Shown one piece after another: positions 7,333 to 14,844 of a stretch of DNA of 64,000 nt; positions within the stretch are counted from its first letter, which is position 1, and every line of letters begins with the position of its first letter. Where the stretch lies: NCBI RefSeq assembly GCF_002237445.1, contig NZ_CP022527.1, positions 682,001 through 746,000 of the forward strand, in the 5' to 3' direction. Below the pieces are notes generated by a model that saw only the letters and a list, made by a program, of their open reading frames with translations, was not told the origin of the DNA and did no database searches. Source of the DNA: Neisseria sp. KEM232. Lineage in GTDB: Bacteria > Pseudomonadota > Gammaproteobacteria > Burkholderiales > Neisseriaceae. Both the position numbers and the translations under genes were made by a program.

Positions 7333-8078
7333 GGAGCTTAGGAAGCAAAATCACCAAAAACAGTGATAAGCTTCTGAAATGAAATTAAAAAACAAGTATC
7401 AAAAGTTCAGCAAAATTTCCGAACCGCAATTTCGTCAAATCCTGCGGCTGTTTGCTTTGGATTTGACCGCCTCCGATACTGCCGGGCTAACCGGTATCAG
7501 CGTCCGAAGCATCAACACGCCCTTTCTGAAATTGCGCCGGCGTTTGGCTGTCGAAAGCGAGCGGCAAACCCCTTTTGACGGCGTTGTGGAACTTGACGAA
7601 TCTTACTTTGGCGCAAAGCGCATCCGTGGTAAACGCGGGCGCGGTGCCGGTGGCAAAACCATCGTTTTCGGCGTACTCAAACGGGGCAACAAGGTCTATA
7701 CGGAAATCGTTCCTGATGCGTCCAAAGCCACACTGCAAAAGGTAATACGCGGGCACATTTCTGTTGAGAGCGTCATCAATACTGATGGCCGGCGTGGTTA
7801 TCACGGCTTGGTTGATATGGGTTTTGCAAAGCATTTCAGGGTGCGTCACGGGCAGAATGAATTTGCCCGAGGAGCGCAGCATATCAACGGTATCGAGTCG
7901 TTTTGGAGTTATGCAAAACACCGTCTGATACAATTTCACGGCGTAGCACGACATACGTTTTACCTGCACTTGAAAGAAACCGAATTCCGCTTTAATCACA
8001 GGCATGATGATTTGTACAAAGTGCTGCTGAAAATGCTGCGAAAAGATCCTTTGAAATGATTTTTGCTTCCTAAGCCCC
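7333..8078 (+). mobile_element. IS1595-family insertion sequence (IS1016-like), 746 bp
   Basis: The ends are GGAGCTTAGGAAGCAAAATCA-like on the left and the inverse GGGGCTTAGGAAGCAAAA on the right. CAACAGA flanks both sides (7326-7332 and 8079-8085), a duplication of at least 7 bp where the family usually makes 8. The element holds one transposase gene and sits in the middle of the GTGGTTAC cluster. Confidence 0.88.
7379..8059 (+). CDS. IS1595-family transposase
   Basis: The 226-aa DDE-type transposase shows VELDESYFG (Asp73), INTDGRRGYHG (Asp136) and HINGIESFWSYAK (Asn170, Glu173), the catalytic layout of the IS1016 group. The N-terminus has a helix-turn-helix-like segment (LTASDTAGLTGISVRSIN). 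Length is normal for the group and no lesion is visible, so the element may still be mobile. The ATG at 7379 lies 46 bp inside the left end. Confidence 0.92.
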   Translation: MKLKNKYQKFSKISEPQFRQILRLFALDLTASDTAGLTGISVRSINTPFLKLRRRLAVESERQTPFDGVVELDESYFGAKRIRGKRGRGAGGKTIVFGVLKRGNKVYTEIVPDASKATLQKVIRGHISVESVINTDGRRGYHGLVDMGFAKHFRVRHGQNEFARGAQHINGIESFWSYAKHRLIQFHGVARHTFYLHLKETEFRFNHRHDDLYKVLLKMLRKDPLK

Positions 8079-8106
8079 CAACAGATTACAAAGGCCAAAA
8101 ACAGGC

Positions 8107-8207
8107 GTAACCACCCGTAACCAGTAAAGATATGTAAGTGGTTACACATTTTCCCGATTAGAAACATTGTCTTATGTCAAGTGTAACCACATAACCACTG
8201 TAACCAC
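8107..8207. repeat. Iteron-like GTGGTTAC cluster, right half
   Basis: Inverted copies (GTAACCAC) lie at 8107, 8183 and 8200, a forward copy at 8138, and one-mismatch copies at 8117 (GTAACCAG) and 8191 (ATAACCAC). Removing the IS and one target copy brings this half within about 40 bp of the left half, giving one cluster of about twelve octamers. Confidence 0.72.
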
Positions 8208-8300
8208 TGCTTTTTGCATCTCTATACGCTTTTTTTTCACGGCCTGCCCGCCCGCGCTTCCTACCCCGCCCCCTTTCCTGCTACCATCCGCCCGCCGAAA

Positions 8301-8353
8301 TTACCCCAAAAAACACCCCTACCAAACGATTATGGGGTAACTTTTGGGGTAAC
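8301..8353. repeat. TGGGGTAA repeats resembling integrase arm sites
   Basis: TTACCCCA at 8301-8308 is followed by TGGGGTAA at 8333-8340 and 8345-8352, each with C after it, and a partial TTTGGG. Repeats of this type flank attachment sites of many P4-like integrases. No integrase gene is present, so this is inference. Confidence 0.4.
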
Positions 8354-8416
8354 ATTTGGGAAACTGAAAAATACAATTCAAATAGAATCAGGCATTTAGG
8401 CGAAAAGTATGAAAGA

Positions 8417-8430
8417 CCCCGCCTCCACCA
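8417..8430 (+). other. Possible att core: 14-nt match to the tmRNA 3' end
   Basis: CCCCGCCTCCACCA matches the 3' end of neisserial tmRNA as I recall it. No other part of a tmRNA is present upstream, but hairpins follow directly, as after a structural RNA. The 3' end of ssrA is a frequent integration target for satellite-type elements, so this may be an orphan right-hand attachment site. Confidence 0.45.
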
Positions 8431-8436
8431 GACACT

Positions 8437-8493
8437 TTTCCGGCGTGTGCCGGAAAGCCCAAACCGCCGGTTCGACAAGAATTGGCGGTTTTT
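8437..8493 (+). terminator. Two tandem hairpins after the tmRNA-like 3' end
   Basis: TTTCCGGC-GTGT-GCCGGAAA (8437-8456) is followed by AAACCGCC-N15-GGCGGTTT with a run of Ts (8461-8493). The second is a good intrinsic terminator. Confidence 0.65.
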
Positions 8494-8690
8494 AATACCC
8501 GGAACACCGGACGGACAGGCCGTCCGAACACGAGCCGCCGCAATACGGCGCGGCTGCCCGCATCTTTTCACCAACCCCTGCCGCCCAAGCATTTGCCGTC
8601 TGCGTCCGCCCTTTTTCGGTGCACGCAGGCAAAGCCAAGCCGCAGAAGAACGGCTGCCGCTCGGCGCGACGGCGCGTTAAGGAGAACATC
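8494..8690. other. rluB upstream region
   Basis: No gene is supported. The region ends with the rluB ribosome site (AAGGAG at 8679). A frame open from 8619 into rluB lacks its own ribosome site and was not used as the start. Confidence 0.5.
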
Positions 8691-9917
8691 ATGCCGAAAC
8701 AGAAAACCAGCAAACGCCAATGGCGCGACGGCGCGTCCGCCGCCTCTGCCAAAACACCGCGCGCGGCGAAAAGGCCTTCTGAAAGACACAAGGATTTTTC
8801 GCGCGAAGAAAACCGTGCCGCAGGCAAAAGGCCGTCTGAAAACGGCACGCAGCACGCAAACCGACAGCGCTCCGAACGCTCTCGGCAGGCTTCGTCAAAC
8901 AACAACAGCCGTCAAACATCGGCACGCGGCAGACACACCGACGGAAAACCCTTCACAAACCGCGCCACAGCAGGCAAAAGGCCGTCTGAAAACGGCCGCA
9001 GGGAGTTTTCAGACGGCCTTCTGCCGCACGAAAACCGTGCACCCAAGCAGCGCGCGTCCAAAGCGAAAAAACTCGTCGTCCGCAATCCCAACCAAAAAAT
9101 CATGGAGCGCGCGCACGAATTGAAAGAGCGGCGCAGCGACCTCTCGCACATCGAACCCGAACGCCTGCAAAAAGTGCTGGCCGCATCGGGTGTCGGCTCG
9201 CGCCGCGAAATGGAAGAATGGATTGCCGCCGGCCTGGTGCAGGTAAACGGCAAAACCGCAGGCTTGGGCGACAAGGTTACGCCCGACGACCACGTTACCG
9301 TCAAAGGCAGCGTTATCAAACTCAAATGGGCAGACCGCCTGCCGCGCATCATTCTGTATTACAAGCAGGAGGGGGAAATTGTTTCGCGCGACGACCCGCA
9401 AGGCCGCGTGAGCATTTTCGACCGCCTGCCGCAGGCGGCCAGCAGCCGCTGGGTGGCCATCGGCCGGCTCGACATCAACACCAGCGGCCTGCTGATTCTC
9501 ACCACATCGGGCGAACTGGTGCAGCGTTTTGCCCACCCCAGCTTTGAAGTGGAACGCGAATACGCCGTTCGCGTGTTGGGCGAAATGACCGCCGAACAGA
9601 TGCGCGAGCTGACCGAAGAAGGCGTGATGCTGGAAGACGGTTTGGCCAAAGTGGAACGCATCTTCGAGCAGGGCGGCGAGGGTGCAAACAAATGGTACAG
9701 CGTCGTGATTAAAGAAGGCCGCAACCGCGAAGTGCGCCGCATTTTCGAGCATTTCGGGCTGACAGTAAGCCGCCTCGTGCGCGTGGGATTCGGGCCGATC
9801 GGTTTGCCCAACCGCCTCAAACGCGGCCAATTTTACGAGCTTAATCCCGCCGAAGTAGCCAATATTGTGAAATGGGCGGACATGGGTCTGCCAGGCGGGC
9901 GGCGGCGCAGGAAATAG
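8691..9917 (+). CDS. rluB: 23S rRNA pseudouridine synthase RluB with long DUS-rich N-terminus
   Basis: RluB makes pseudouridine in helix 89 of 23S rRNA. In this 408-aa protein the enzyme proper begins near residue 150 with an S4 domain (ERLQKVLAASGVGSRREMEE), then the catalytic GRLDINTSGLL and the tail GRNREVRRIFEHFG. The first 140 residues are basic and low-complexity. They contain three KRPSE segments and one FSDGL, translations of uptake sequences in two orientations, so the N-terminus has grown by or tolerated DUS insertion. The ATG at 8691 is chosen for its ribosome site (AAGGAG, 7 bp spacing). Confidence 0.92.
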   Translation: MPKQKTSKRQWRDGASAASAKTPRAAKRPSERHKDFSREENRAAGKRPSENGTQHANRQRSERSRQASSNNNSRQTSARGRHTDGKPFTNRATAGKRPSENGRREFSDGLLPHENRAPKQRASKAKKLVVRNPNQKIMERAHELKERRSDLSHIEPERLQKVLAASGVGSRREMEEWIAAGLVQVNGKTAGLGDKVTPDDHVTVKGSVIKLKWADRLPRIILYYKQEGEIVSRDDPQGRVSIFDRLPQAASSRWVAIGRLDINTSGLLILTTSGELVQRFAHPSFEVEREYAVRVLGEMTAEQMRELTEEGVMLEDGLAKVERIFEQGGEGANKWYSVVIKEGRNREVRRIFEHFGLTVSRLVRVGFGPIGLPNRLKRGQFYELNPAEVANIVKWADMGLPGGRRRRK

Positions 9918-9977
9918 GCCGTCTGAAAACGAAGCTGCAAAGAAGTCAAACCTTGCACCCCGACAAAAAGGCGTCCC

Positions 9978-10478
9978 ATGAAACACTTGAAAACCGCCCT
10001 GCTCTGCTTATCCCTGACACTCGCCGCCACCGCGCAGGCCGCAGGCAATCCGCACCGCGAAAGCTACGGCACTTGGGAAGAAACCGTTGTCAAAAACGGC
10101 CAGGCGTCCGCGGAACGCTTTGTTATCACCACACATGGCTTTGGAGAATTCGCCAAAATCAAAGCCGGCTGCGACAACCGCAAAAAAGGCTATGTCCACA
10201 ACACCGACCGCATCAGCGGCCGCGAACTCGCCAAAAGCATCCGCGCAAGCATCGAAGATCAAAACCGCAACGGCACGAAAGAAGAAGCCGAAGCCTATTC
10301 CGCGCCCCTGCAAGAAGCATTGGCGAAAATCAGCGCCGACAAAAAATACCTGCGCGTCAATCTTTCTTTAAGCTGCTCAGACGGCGCGATGTCCTTCATC
10401 CAGCTCGACCGCAACGACGGCCTGAAAATGTATGCCGCACCCGACGTTTACTATTTTCCCGTCAAACGCGTGCAATAG
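9978..10478 (+). CDS. Secreted protein of unknown function
   Basis: The 166-aa protein has a clear signal peptide (cleavage after AQA, about residue 21). The mature part has two cysteines (AGCDNRKK and LSCSDG) that could form a disulfide, and an acidic/basic helix (DQNRNGTKEEAEAYSAPLQ). I recognise no domain. It lies between rluB and the DUF4198 gene on the same strand, with uptake sequences on both sides. Its location should be the periplasm. Confidence 0.7.
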   Translation: MKHLKTALLCLSLTLAATAQAAGNPHRESYGTWEETVVKNGQASAERFVITTHGFGEFAKIKAGCDNRKKGYVHNTDRISGRELAKSIRASIEDQNRNGTKEEAEAYSAPLQEALAKISADKKYLRVNLSLSCSDGAMSFIQLDRNDGLKMYAAPDVYYFPVKRVQ

Positions 10479-10648
10479 GCCGTCTGAACGCCGCATTCTG
10501 CCGCCGCGCACGCTCCGTCTGCGCGGCGGCAGAATGTTTTGCGCCCGTCCCTCCTTCGTTTCCCTTTCTTGTGCACAGAAAATGTAATATCATAACGCGC
10601 GCGTGCATCCGTGCGCCCGTTTTCCATCCGTTTCCAGAAAGAGAGATT

Positions 10649-11482
10649 ATGAAGAAACTCCTTCCCGCCGCCCTGCTCTGCACCGCCGCCCTCGCCCATG
10701 CCCACGAAGTTTGGGTGAACGCGCCCGCCGAGCTGTCCGTTTCCGAAGCCTTGCAGGCCGATTTGGCATACAGCCACGATTTTCCGCACGCGGAAAAAAT
10801 CCCTGCCGACCGCCTGCACATTTTCGCGCCGCTGCACATCGCTTCTCCCGACGGCAAAACCGCCGCGCTCAAACAGCAGGGCGAAAACTACCAATACGCA
10901 TCAGGCCGTCTGAAAAAAGGCAGCTACATCATCAGCGCCACCTACAAGCCGACTTTCTGGTCGAAAGACGCCGCAGGAAAATGGGAGCAGAAAAACATGG
11001 CCGATCGCCCGTCGGCCGTGTCCTGCGAGCAAAGCCAAATGTTCGGCAAAAGCGTGGTGAACGTCGGCGGCGCGGAAGATTTGGCCGCCATCTCCCGCCC
11101 TGTCGGCCAGATGTTGGAAATCGTGCCGCTGGCAAATCCGAACACGGTCAAACCCGGCCAGCTCTTCCCCGTGCAAATCCTCTATCAGGGCAAAGCGCTG
11201 GCGGGCGCAACCGTCACCGCCACGGCAGACACCATTGTCGCCCGCGATTTGGCGGCGGCACACGACCACCGCGAGCCGCAGGCCTTTTCCGGCAAAACCG
11301 ACAAAGAAGGCAAGGTCAACGTTCTGCCGCTGGTCGAAGGCTTGTGGAAAGTGAAAGTGGTGCACAAAGCGCCGTTTGCCGACCCGAAAGTCTGCGGCGA
11401 ATCGGCCGCCTACGCCACGCTGATTATGCCGATCGGACAGGAGCGCGCGCATACCGAAGCGCACCACCATCACCACCATTAA
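10649..11482 (+). CDS. DUF4198 periplasmic protein with His-rich C-terminus
   Basis: The 277-aa protein has a signal peptide ending AHA and a mature start HEVWVNAP. An N-terminal His after signal cleavage, the DUF4198 fold and a C-terminal HTEAHHHHHH point to metal binding. DUF4198 proteins are found with nickel/cobalt uptake genes, but none is adjacent here. The second half (KPGQLFPVQILYQGKALAGA to the end) looks like an Ig-like domain. Start is the ATG after AGAGAG at 10649. A GRLKKG segment comes from an in-frame uptake sequence. Metal identity is unknown. Confidence 0.8.
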   Translation: MKKLLPAALLCTAALAHAHEVWVNAPAELSVSEALQADLAYSHDFPHAEKIPADRLHIFAPLHIASPDGKTAALKQQGENYQYASGRLKKGSYIISATYKPTFWSKDAAGKWEQKNMADRPSAVSCEQSQMFGKSVVNVGGAEDLAAISRPVGQMLEIVPLANPNTVKPGQLFPVQILYQGKALAGATVTATADTIVARDLAAAHDHREPQAFSGKTDKEGKVNVLPLVEGLWKVKVVHKAPFADPKVCGESAAYATLIMPIGQERAHTEAHHHHHH

Positions 11483-11497
11483 TAAAGCAGGCAGCAC

Positions 11498-11540
11498 AAA
11501 GGCCGTCTGAAACCGCCAAACGGGGTTTCAGACGGCCTTT
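11498..11540. terminator. DUS inverted pair after the DUF4198 gene
   Basis: Facing uptake sequences with arms extended to AAAGGCCGTCTGAAACC form a long stem ending in T residues. Confidence 0.75.
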
Positions 11541-11585
11541 TGAAGTGCAATCCGATTAAAGGCCGCCACACGGTCAGACAGACAA

Positions 11586-11630
11586 AGAGGCCGTCTGAAG
11601 ACCTGTTTTACGGGTTTTCAGACGGCCTCT
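11586..11630. terminator. Second DUS inverted pair, before rppH 3' end
   Basis: Arms AGAGGCCGTCTGAA face each other across an 18-bp loop. With the pair at 11498 it separates convergent transcription units. Confidence 0.7.
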
Positions 11631-11642
11631 TCCGTTCTGCTT

Positions 11643-12155
11643 TCATTCCGCCGTTCTGCGGGCAAACTCTTCGCGCGTTTCCAAATTTTTCAAAAAGCGC
11701 GACAGCTCCGACAAGGCACCCTCGTAAACGCCGCGCTTGAAATCGATCACCTCGTCTATCGGCGCCCAGTAATCGTGCCAGCGCCAGCCGTCGAACTCGG
11801 GATGGCTGGTGGCGCGCAGGTGCACGTCGCTTTCGCGGCCGGTCAGCCGCAGCAGATACCAAATCTGCTTCTGCCCCTTATACGAACCGCGCCATTCGCG
11901 GCGCACCCAGTTGTTCGGCACTTCATAACGCAGCCAGTCGCGCGTGCGGCCGAGGATTTTCACATGGTGCGGCAGCAGGCCGACTTCCTCCATCAGCTCG
12001 CGGTACATCGCCGTTTCGGGGCTTTCGCCGGGCTTGATGCCGCCCTGCGGAAACTGCCAGGAATGCTCGCGCACGCGCTTGCCCCAAAACACGCGGTTGT
12101 GCCCGTTCACCAAAATGATTCCGACGTTCGGACGGTAGCCTTCCCTGTCCAACAT
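11643..12155 (-). CDS. rppH: RNA pyrophosphohydrolase RppH
   Basis: RppH removes pyrophosphate from the 5' end of mRNA and so starts RNase E-dependent decay. The 170-aa protein has the Nudix box at residues 38-60 (GGIKPGESPETAMYRELMEE, then VGL), and further typical segments: NVGIILVNGHNRVFWGKR, QKQIWYLLRL and the C-terminal VYEGALSEL. Start is placed at 12155, giving MLDREGYRPNVG as in the family; upstream in-frame codons run through an uptake sequence and lack homology. It faces the DUF4198 gene. Confidence 0.95.
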   Translation of the reverse strand: MLDREGYRPNVGIILVNGHNRVFWGKRVREHSWQFPQGGIKPGESPETAMYRELMEEVGLLPHHVKILGRTRDWLRYEVPNNWVRREWRGSYKGQKQIWYLLRLTGRESDVHLRATSHPEFDGWRWHDYWAPIDEVIDFKRGVYEGALSELSRFLKNLETREEFARRTAE

Positions 12156-12423
12156 AATTCCGCCCCTGCGCTGAATTTCAAAGCGCGCGATTTTCCCATA
12201 TTCAAGGCCGTCTGAAAAGCAAGCGCGGCGGCCTGCGGCCTGCGTTTTCCCGCATGAAAAACCCGTTTTCAGACGGCCTGTACGCGCATTTTCCGCCGCC
12301 TGCAACATTTGTTAAAAAATGTTGGCAAAACCCCATCAAGCGCTTGCGCCGCCTGGTGTTTTGCCGTTTAATGCGCGGCACGCGGCCACTCGCGCGCAAC
12401 CCTACCGAACAAGAGGAAACACA

Positions 12424-13572
12424 ATGAAAAAAACCCTTTTACTGTCCGCAACCGTCCTGCTGCTAGCAGCCTGCGGCGGCGCGGACAACAGCCCGTCCGA
12501 TAGTGCGGGCGCGGCGGACGGAGACACGGCCGCTCTGCCCGCCACCGGCAAACTCAACATCTTCAACTGGTCGGACTACGTCGATCCCGACACCGTCGCC
12601 GCCTTTGAAAAAGCGGAAAAAATCCGCGTGCGCTACGATTTCTACGACAGCAACGAAGCCCTCGAAGCCAAGCTGCTCACCGGTCATTCCGGCTACGACC
12701 TCGTCGCCCCCTCCATCTCCAACGCCGGACGCCAGATACAGGCCGGCGCCTATCAGGAAATCGACAAAAGCCTGATACCCAACTACGCCAACATCGACCC
12801 CGCCCTGCTCGAACAAATGCAGCAGGTCGATCCCGGCAACAAATACGCCGTTCCCTACTTCTGGGGCATCAACACCCTCGCCGTCAACACCGACAAAGTC
12901 AAAGAAGCCCTCGGCACCGACCAACTCCCCGAAAACGAATGGGATCTGGTCTTCAACCCCGAATACACCGCCAAGCTCAAACACTGCGGCATCAGCTACT
13001 TCGACAGCCCCACCGAACAATACCCGCTCGCCCTCAACTACCTCGGCAAAAACCCCAACAGCGAAAACCCCGCCGACCTCGAAGAAGCCAACCGCCTGAT
13101 GCAGCGTGTGCGCGGCGACATCAAACGCTTCACCTCCTCCGGCTACATCGACGACATGGCCAGCGGCAACCTCTGCGTCGCCGTCGGCTACGGCGGCGAC
13201 CTCAACATCGCCAAAAACCGCGCCGAAGAAGCGGGCAACGGCATCAAACTGCGCGTCCTCGCCCCCAAAAGCGGCTTCGGCCTGTGGGTCGACTCCTTCA
13301 TGATTCCGATGGGCGCCCCCAACGCCGCCAACGCCCACAAATACATCAACCACACCCTCAACCCCGAAGTGGCGGCCAAAAACGGCAACTTCGTCACCTA
13401 CGCCCCCGCCGCCCAAGCCGCGCGCGGCCTGATGGACGAAAAATACGCCAACGAACCTTCCGTCTTCCCCGACAAAGAAACCCTTACCCGCAGCTTCATC
13501 GTCCTGCCCAAATCGCGCGAAACCGTCAAACTGCAAACACGGCTGTGGCAGACACTCAAAGCCGGCCGGTAA
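12424..13572 (+). CDS. potF: Spermidine/putrescine-binding lipoprotein (PotF/PotD type)
   Basis: This 382-aa substrate-binding protein of a polyamine ABC transporter has its lipobox Cys at residue 17 (LLLAAC), an acidic linker, then the typical start KLNIFNWSDYVDPDTV, the GYDLVAPS segment, VPYFWGINTLAVN and GFGLWVDSFMIP. It would capture putrescine or spermidine in the periplasm. No permease or ATPase gene is adjacent, which is common in Neisseria where several binding proteins are scattered. RBS AGAGGAAA precedes the ATG. Substrate preference cannot be read from sequence. Confidence 0.9.
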   Translation: MKKTLLLSATVLLLAACGGADNSPSDSAGAADGDTAALPATGKLNIFNWSDYVDPDTVAAFEKAEKIRVRYDFYDSNEALEAKLLTGHSGYDLVAPSISNAGRQIQAGAYQEIDKSLIPNYANIDPALLEQMQQVDPGNKYAVPYFWGINTLAVNTDKVKEALGTDQLPENEWDLVFNPEYTAKLKHCGISYFDSPTEQYPLALNYLGKNPNSENPADLEEANRLMQRVRGDIKRFTSSGYIDDMASGNLCVAVGYGGDLNIAKNRAEEAGNGIKLRVLAPKSGFGLWVDSFMIPMGAPNAANAHKYINHTLNPEVAAKNGNFVTYAPAAQAARGLMDEKYANEPSVFPDKETLTRSFIVLPKSRETVKLQTRLWQTLKAGR

Positions 13573-13657
13573 ACCACAAAAGGCCGTCTGAAACCCTTCA
13601 AAACGCCGCCCGCCCAAACGAAGCGGCCGCCCGCCAACCCGACCACGGAGAGCAACC

Positions 13658-14380
13658 ATGACAGGCAAACTCAACGGAAAAACCATCCTGATTACCGGCG
13701 CCTCGCAAGGCATAGGCGCCGCCGCCGCCAAACACTGCGCTGCCGAAGGCGCCACCGTCGTCCTCGTCGCGCGGCGGCAGAAACGCATGGAAAAGGTTTA
13801 CGACGAAATCGTTGCCGCCGGCTCGCCCGAACCCTTTGCCGTCTGCTTCGACCTGCTCACCGCCGAAGAAAACGAATTCGCCCAACTGGCCGCCACCATC
13901 GCCGAAGCCACGGGCGGCAGGCTCGACGGCATCGTCCACAGCGCCAGCTGCTTCACCGCCCTCTCCCCGCTCGACTTCCAAACCGTCGCCGACTGGGTCA
14001 AACAATACCGCATCAACACCGTCGCCCCCATGGGACTCACCCGCGCCTTCACCCCCCTGCTGATGCAGTCGGAAGACGCCTCCGTCGTCTTCGTCAGCGA
14101 AAGCCACAGCGAAACCCCCCAAGCCTACTGGGGCGGCTTCGGCGCATCGAAAGCCGCCCTCAACTACCTCGCCCTCAGCATCGCCGACGAATGGAGCCGC
14201 TTCCCCAACCTGCGCGCCAACATCCTGATTCCCGGCGCAGTCAACTCCCCGCAGCGGGAAAAAACCCACCCCGGCGAAGCCAAAAGCGAACGCCGCGACC
14301 TCGCCGAAATCATGCCCGCCTTCGTCTACTGGCTGGGCAGCGAAAGCCGCGGCCGCAGCGGCGAAACGGTTTTCCTGTAA
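13658..14380 (+). CDS. Short-chain dehydrogenase, YciK-like
   Basis: The 240-aa SDR oxidoreductase shows the nucleotide-binding GASQGIGAA (residues 15-23), HSAS in the NAG position, and an active-site region where the usual YxxxK is replaced by GGFGASKAAL: the lysine is present but the tyrosine position reads F or W (AYWGGFGASK). This fits the YciK group, which has a similar atypical site. The substrate is unknown. It follows potF by 85 bp with an uptake sequence between, so co-transcription is possible. Confidence 0.85.
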   Translation: MTGKLNGKTILITGASQGIGAAAAKHCAAEGATVVLVARRQKRMEKVYDEIVAAGSPEPFAVCFDLLTAEENEFAQLAATIAEATGGRLDGIVHSASCFTALSPLDFQTVADWVKQYRINTVAPMGLTRAFTPLLMQSEDASVVFVSESHSETPQAYWGGFGASKAALNYLALSIADEWSRFPNLRANILIPGAVNSPQREKTHPGEAKSERRDLAEIMPAFVYWLGSESRGRSGETVFL

Positions 14381-14396
14381 AGCGCCAGAAGAAGAA

Positions 14397-14438
14397 AAAG
14401 GCCGTCTGAAACCGAAACAAAGGTTTCAGACGGCCTTT
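14397..14438. terminator. DUS inverted pair after the SDR gene
   Basis: AAAGGCCGTCTGAAACC and its complement with a short loop, ending in TTT. Confidence 0.7.
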
Positions 14439-14458
14439 GCCGCATAGATGGGTGTATT

Positions 14459-14764
14459 GCACCACAATGCACGCGGTTTTGGGGCTTGCGGGAAAACGTG
14501 CGGGCAAGAAAAAGGACGTCTGAAAAGCGGATAAGATTTTCAGACGGCCTCTCGGGCTCCGGGCCGATTGGAAGCCTTTCCCGCCCTCGCGGGAATGACG
14601 TTTCTGAAACCTATCGGGACAACAGAGTTCCCTCTCCCGCCCGCGGGGGAGGGTTAGGGTGGGGGCTTGCGCCGCAATGCACGAGGTTTGGAGATTGGCA
14701 GGGAAATGCATGGGCAAGGAAAAGGCCGTCTGAAAAGCGGATTGGGGCTTTCAGACGGCCTTTG
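14459..14764 (+). repeat. Two imperfect direct copies of a DUS-containing unit
   Basis: Copies at 14459-14552 and 14669-14764 share CAATGCACG, GGTTT, GGGCAAG and an inverted DUS pair with GCGGAT in the loop. The first copy has a mutated arm (GGACGTCTGAA). They look like a duplicated terminator segment. Confidence 0.55.
14577..14596. repeat. dRS3-like palindrome
   Basis: TTTCCC-N8-GGGAAT matches the neisserial dRS3 pattern ATTCCC-N8-GGGAAT except for the first base. Confidence 0.6.
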
Positions 14765-14844
14765 GAGGGACGGCAGGTATTGCAGAACGCATGCGCCGCT
14801 TTGCGGCGGCGCCTCCTACGTTTGTTCTGCGTCTGCCCGATGCG

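Larger units (their letters stand above)
14381..14844. other. Repeat-rich intergenic region
   Basis: No gene is supported. It holds a DUS pair (14397-14438), a dRS3-like palindrome (14577-14596), a G/C-rich REP-like hairpin (about 14630-14667) and two diverged copies of a roughly 94-bp unit (14459-14552 and 14669-14764). Confidence 0.65.

Noticed and set aside
7212..8207. CRISPR array
   Set aside because: The repeats are 8 bp, irregularly spaced and in both orientations, with no spacers of uniform length and no cas genes.
8070..8430. A complete tmRNA gene ending at 8430
   Set aside because: Only the last 14 bases match. The upstream sequence is the octamer array and shows no tmRNA 5' end or tag frame.
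8619..8690. Earlier start for rluB
   Set aside because: The extra 24 codons have no ribosome site, while AAGGAG sits correctly before the ATG at 8691.
11440..11482. His-tag from a cloning vector in the DUF4198 gene
   Set aside because: The tail is part of a longer natural His-rich stretch in a family known for metal binding, and genomic DUS hairpins follow directly.
12463..13788. Long minus-strand frame opposite the polyamine-binding gene
   Set aside because: Its composition (Gly/Val/Phe-rich) is that of an antisense shadow in GC-rich DNA; the plus-strand gene is a clear family member.
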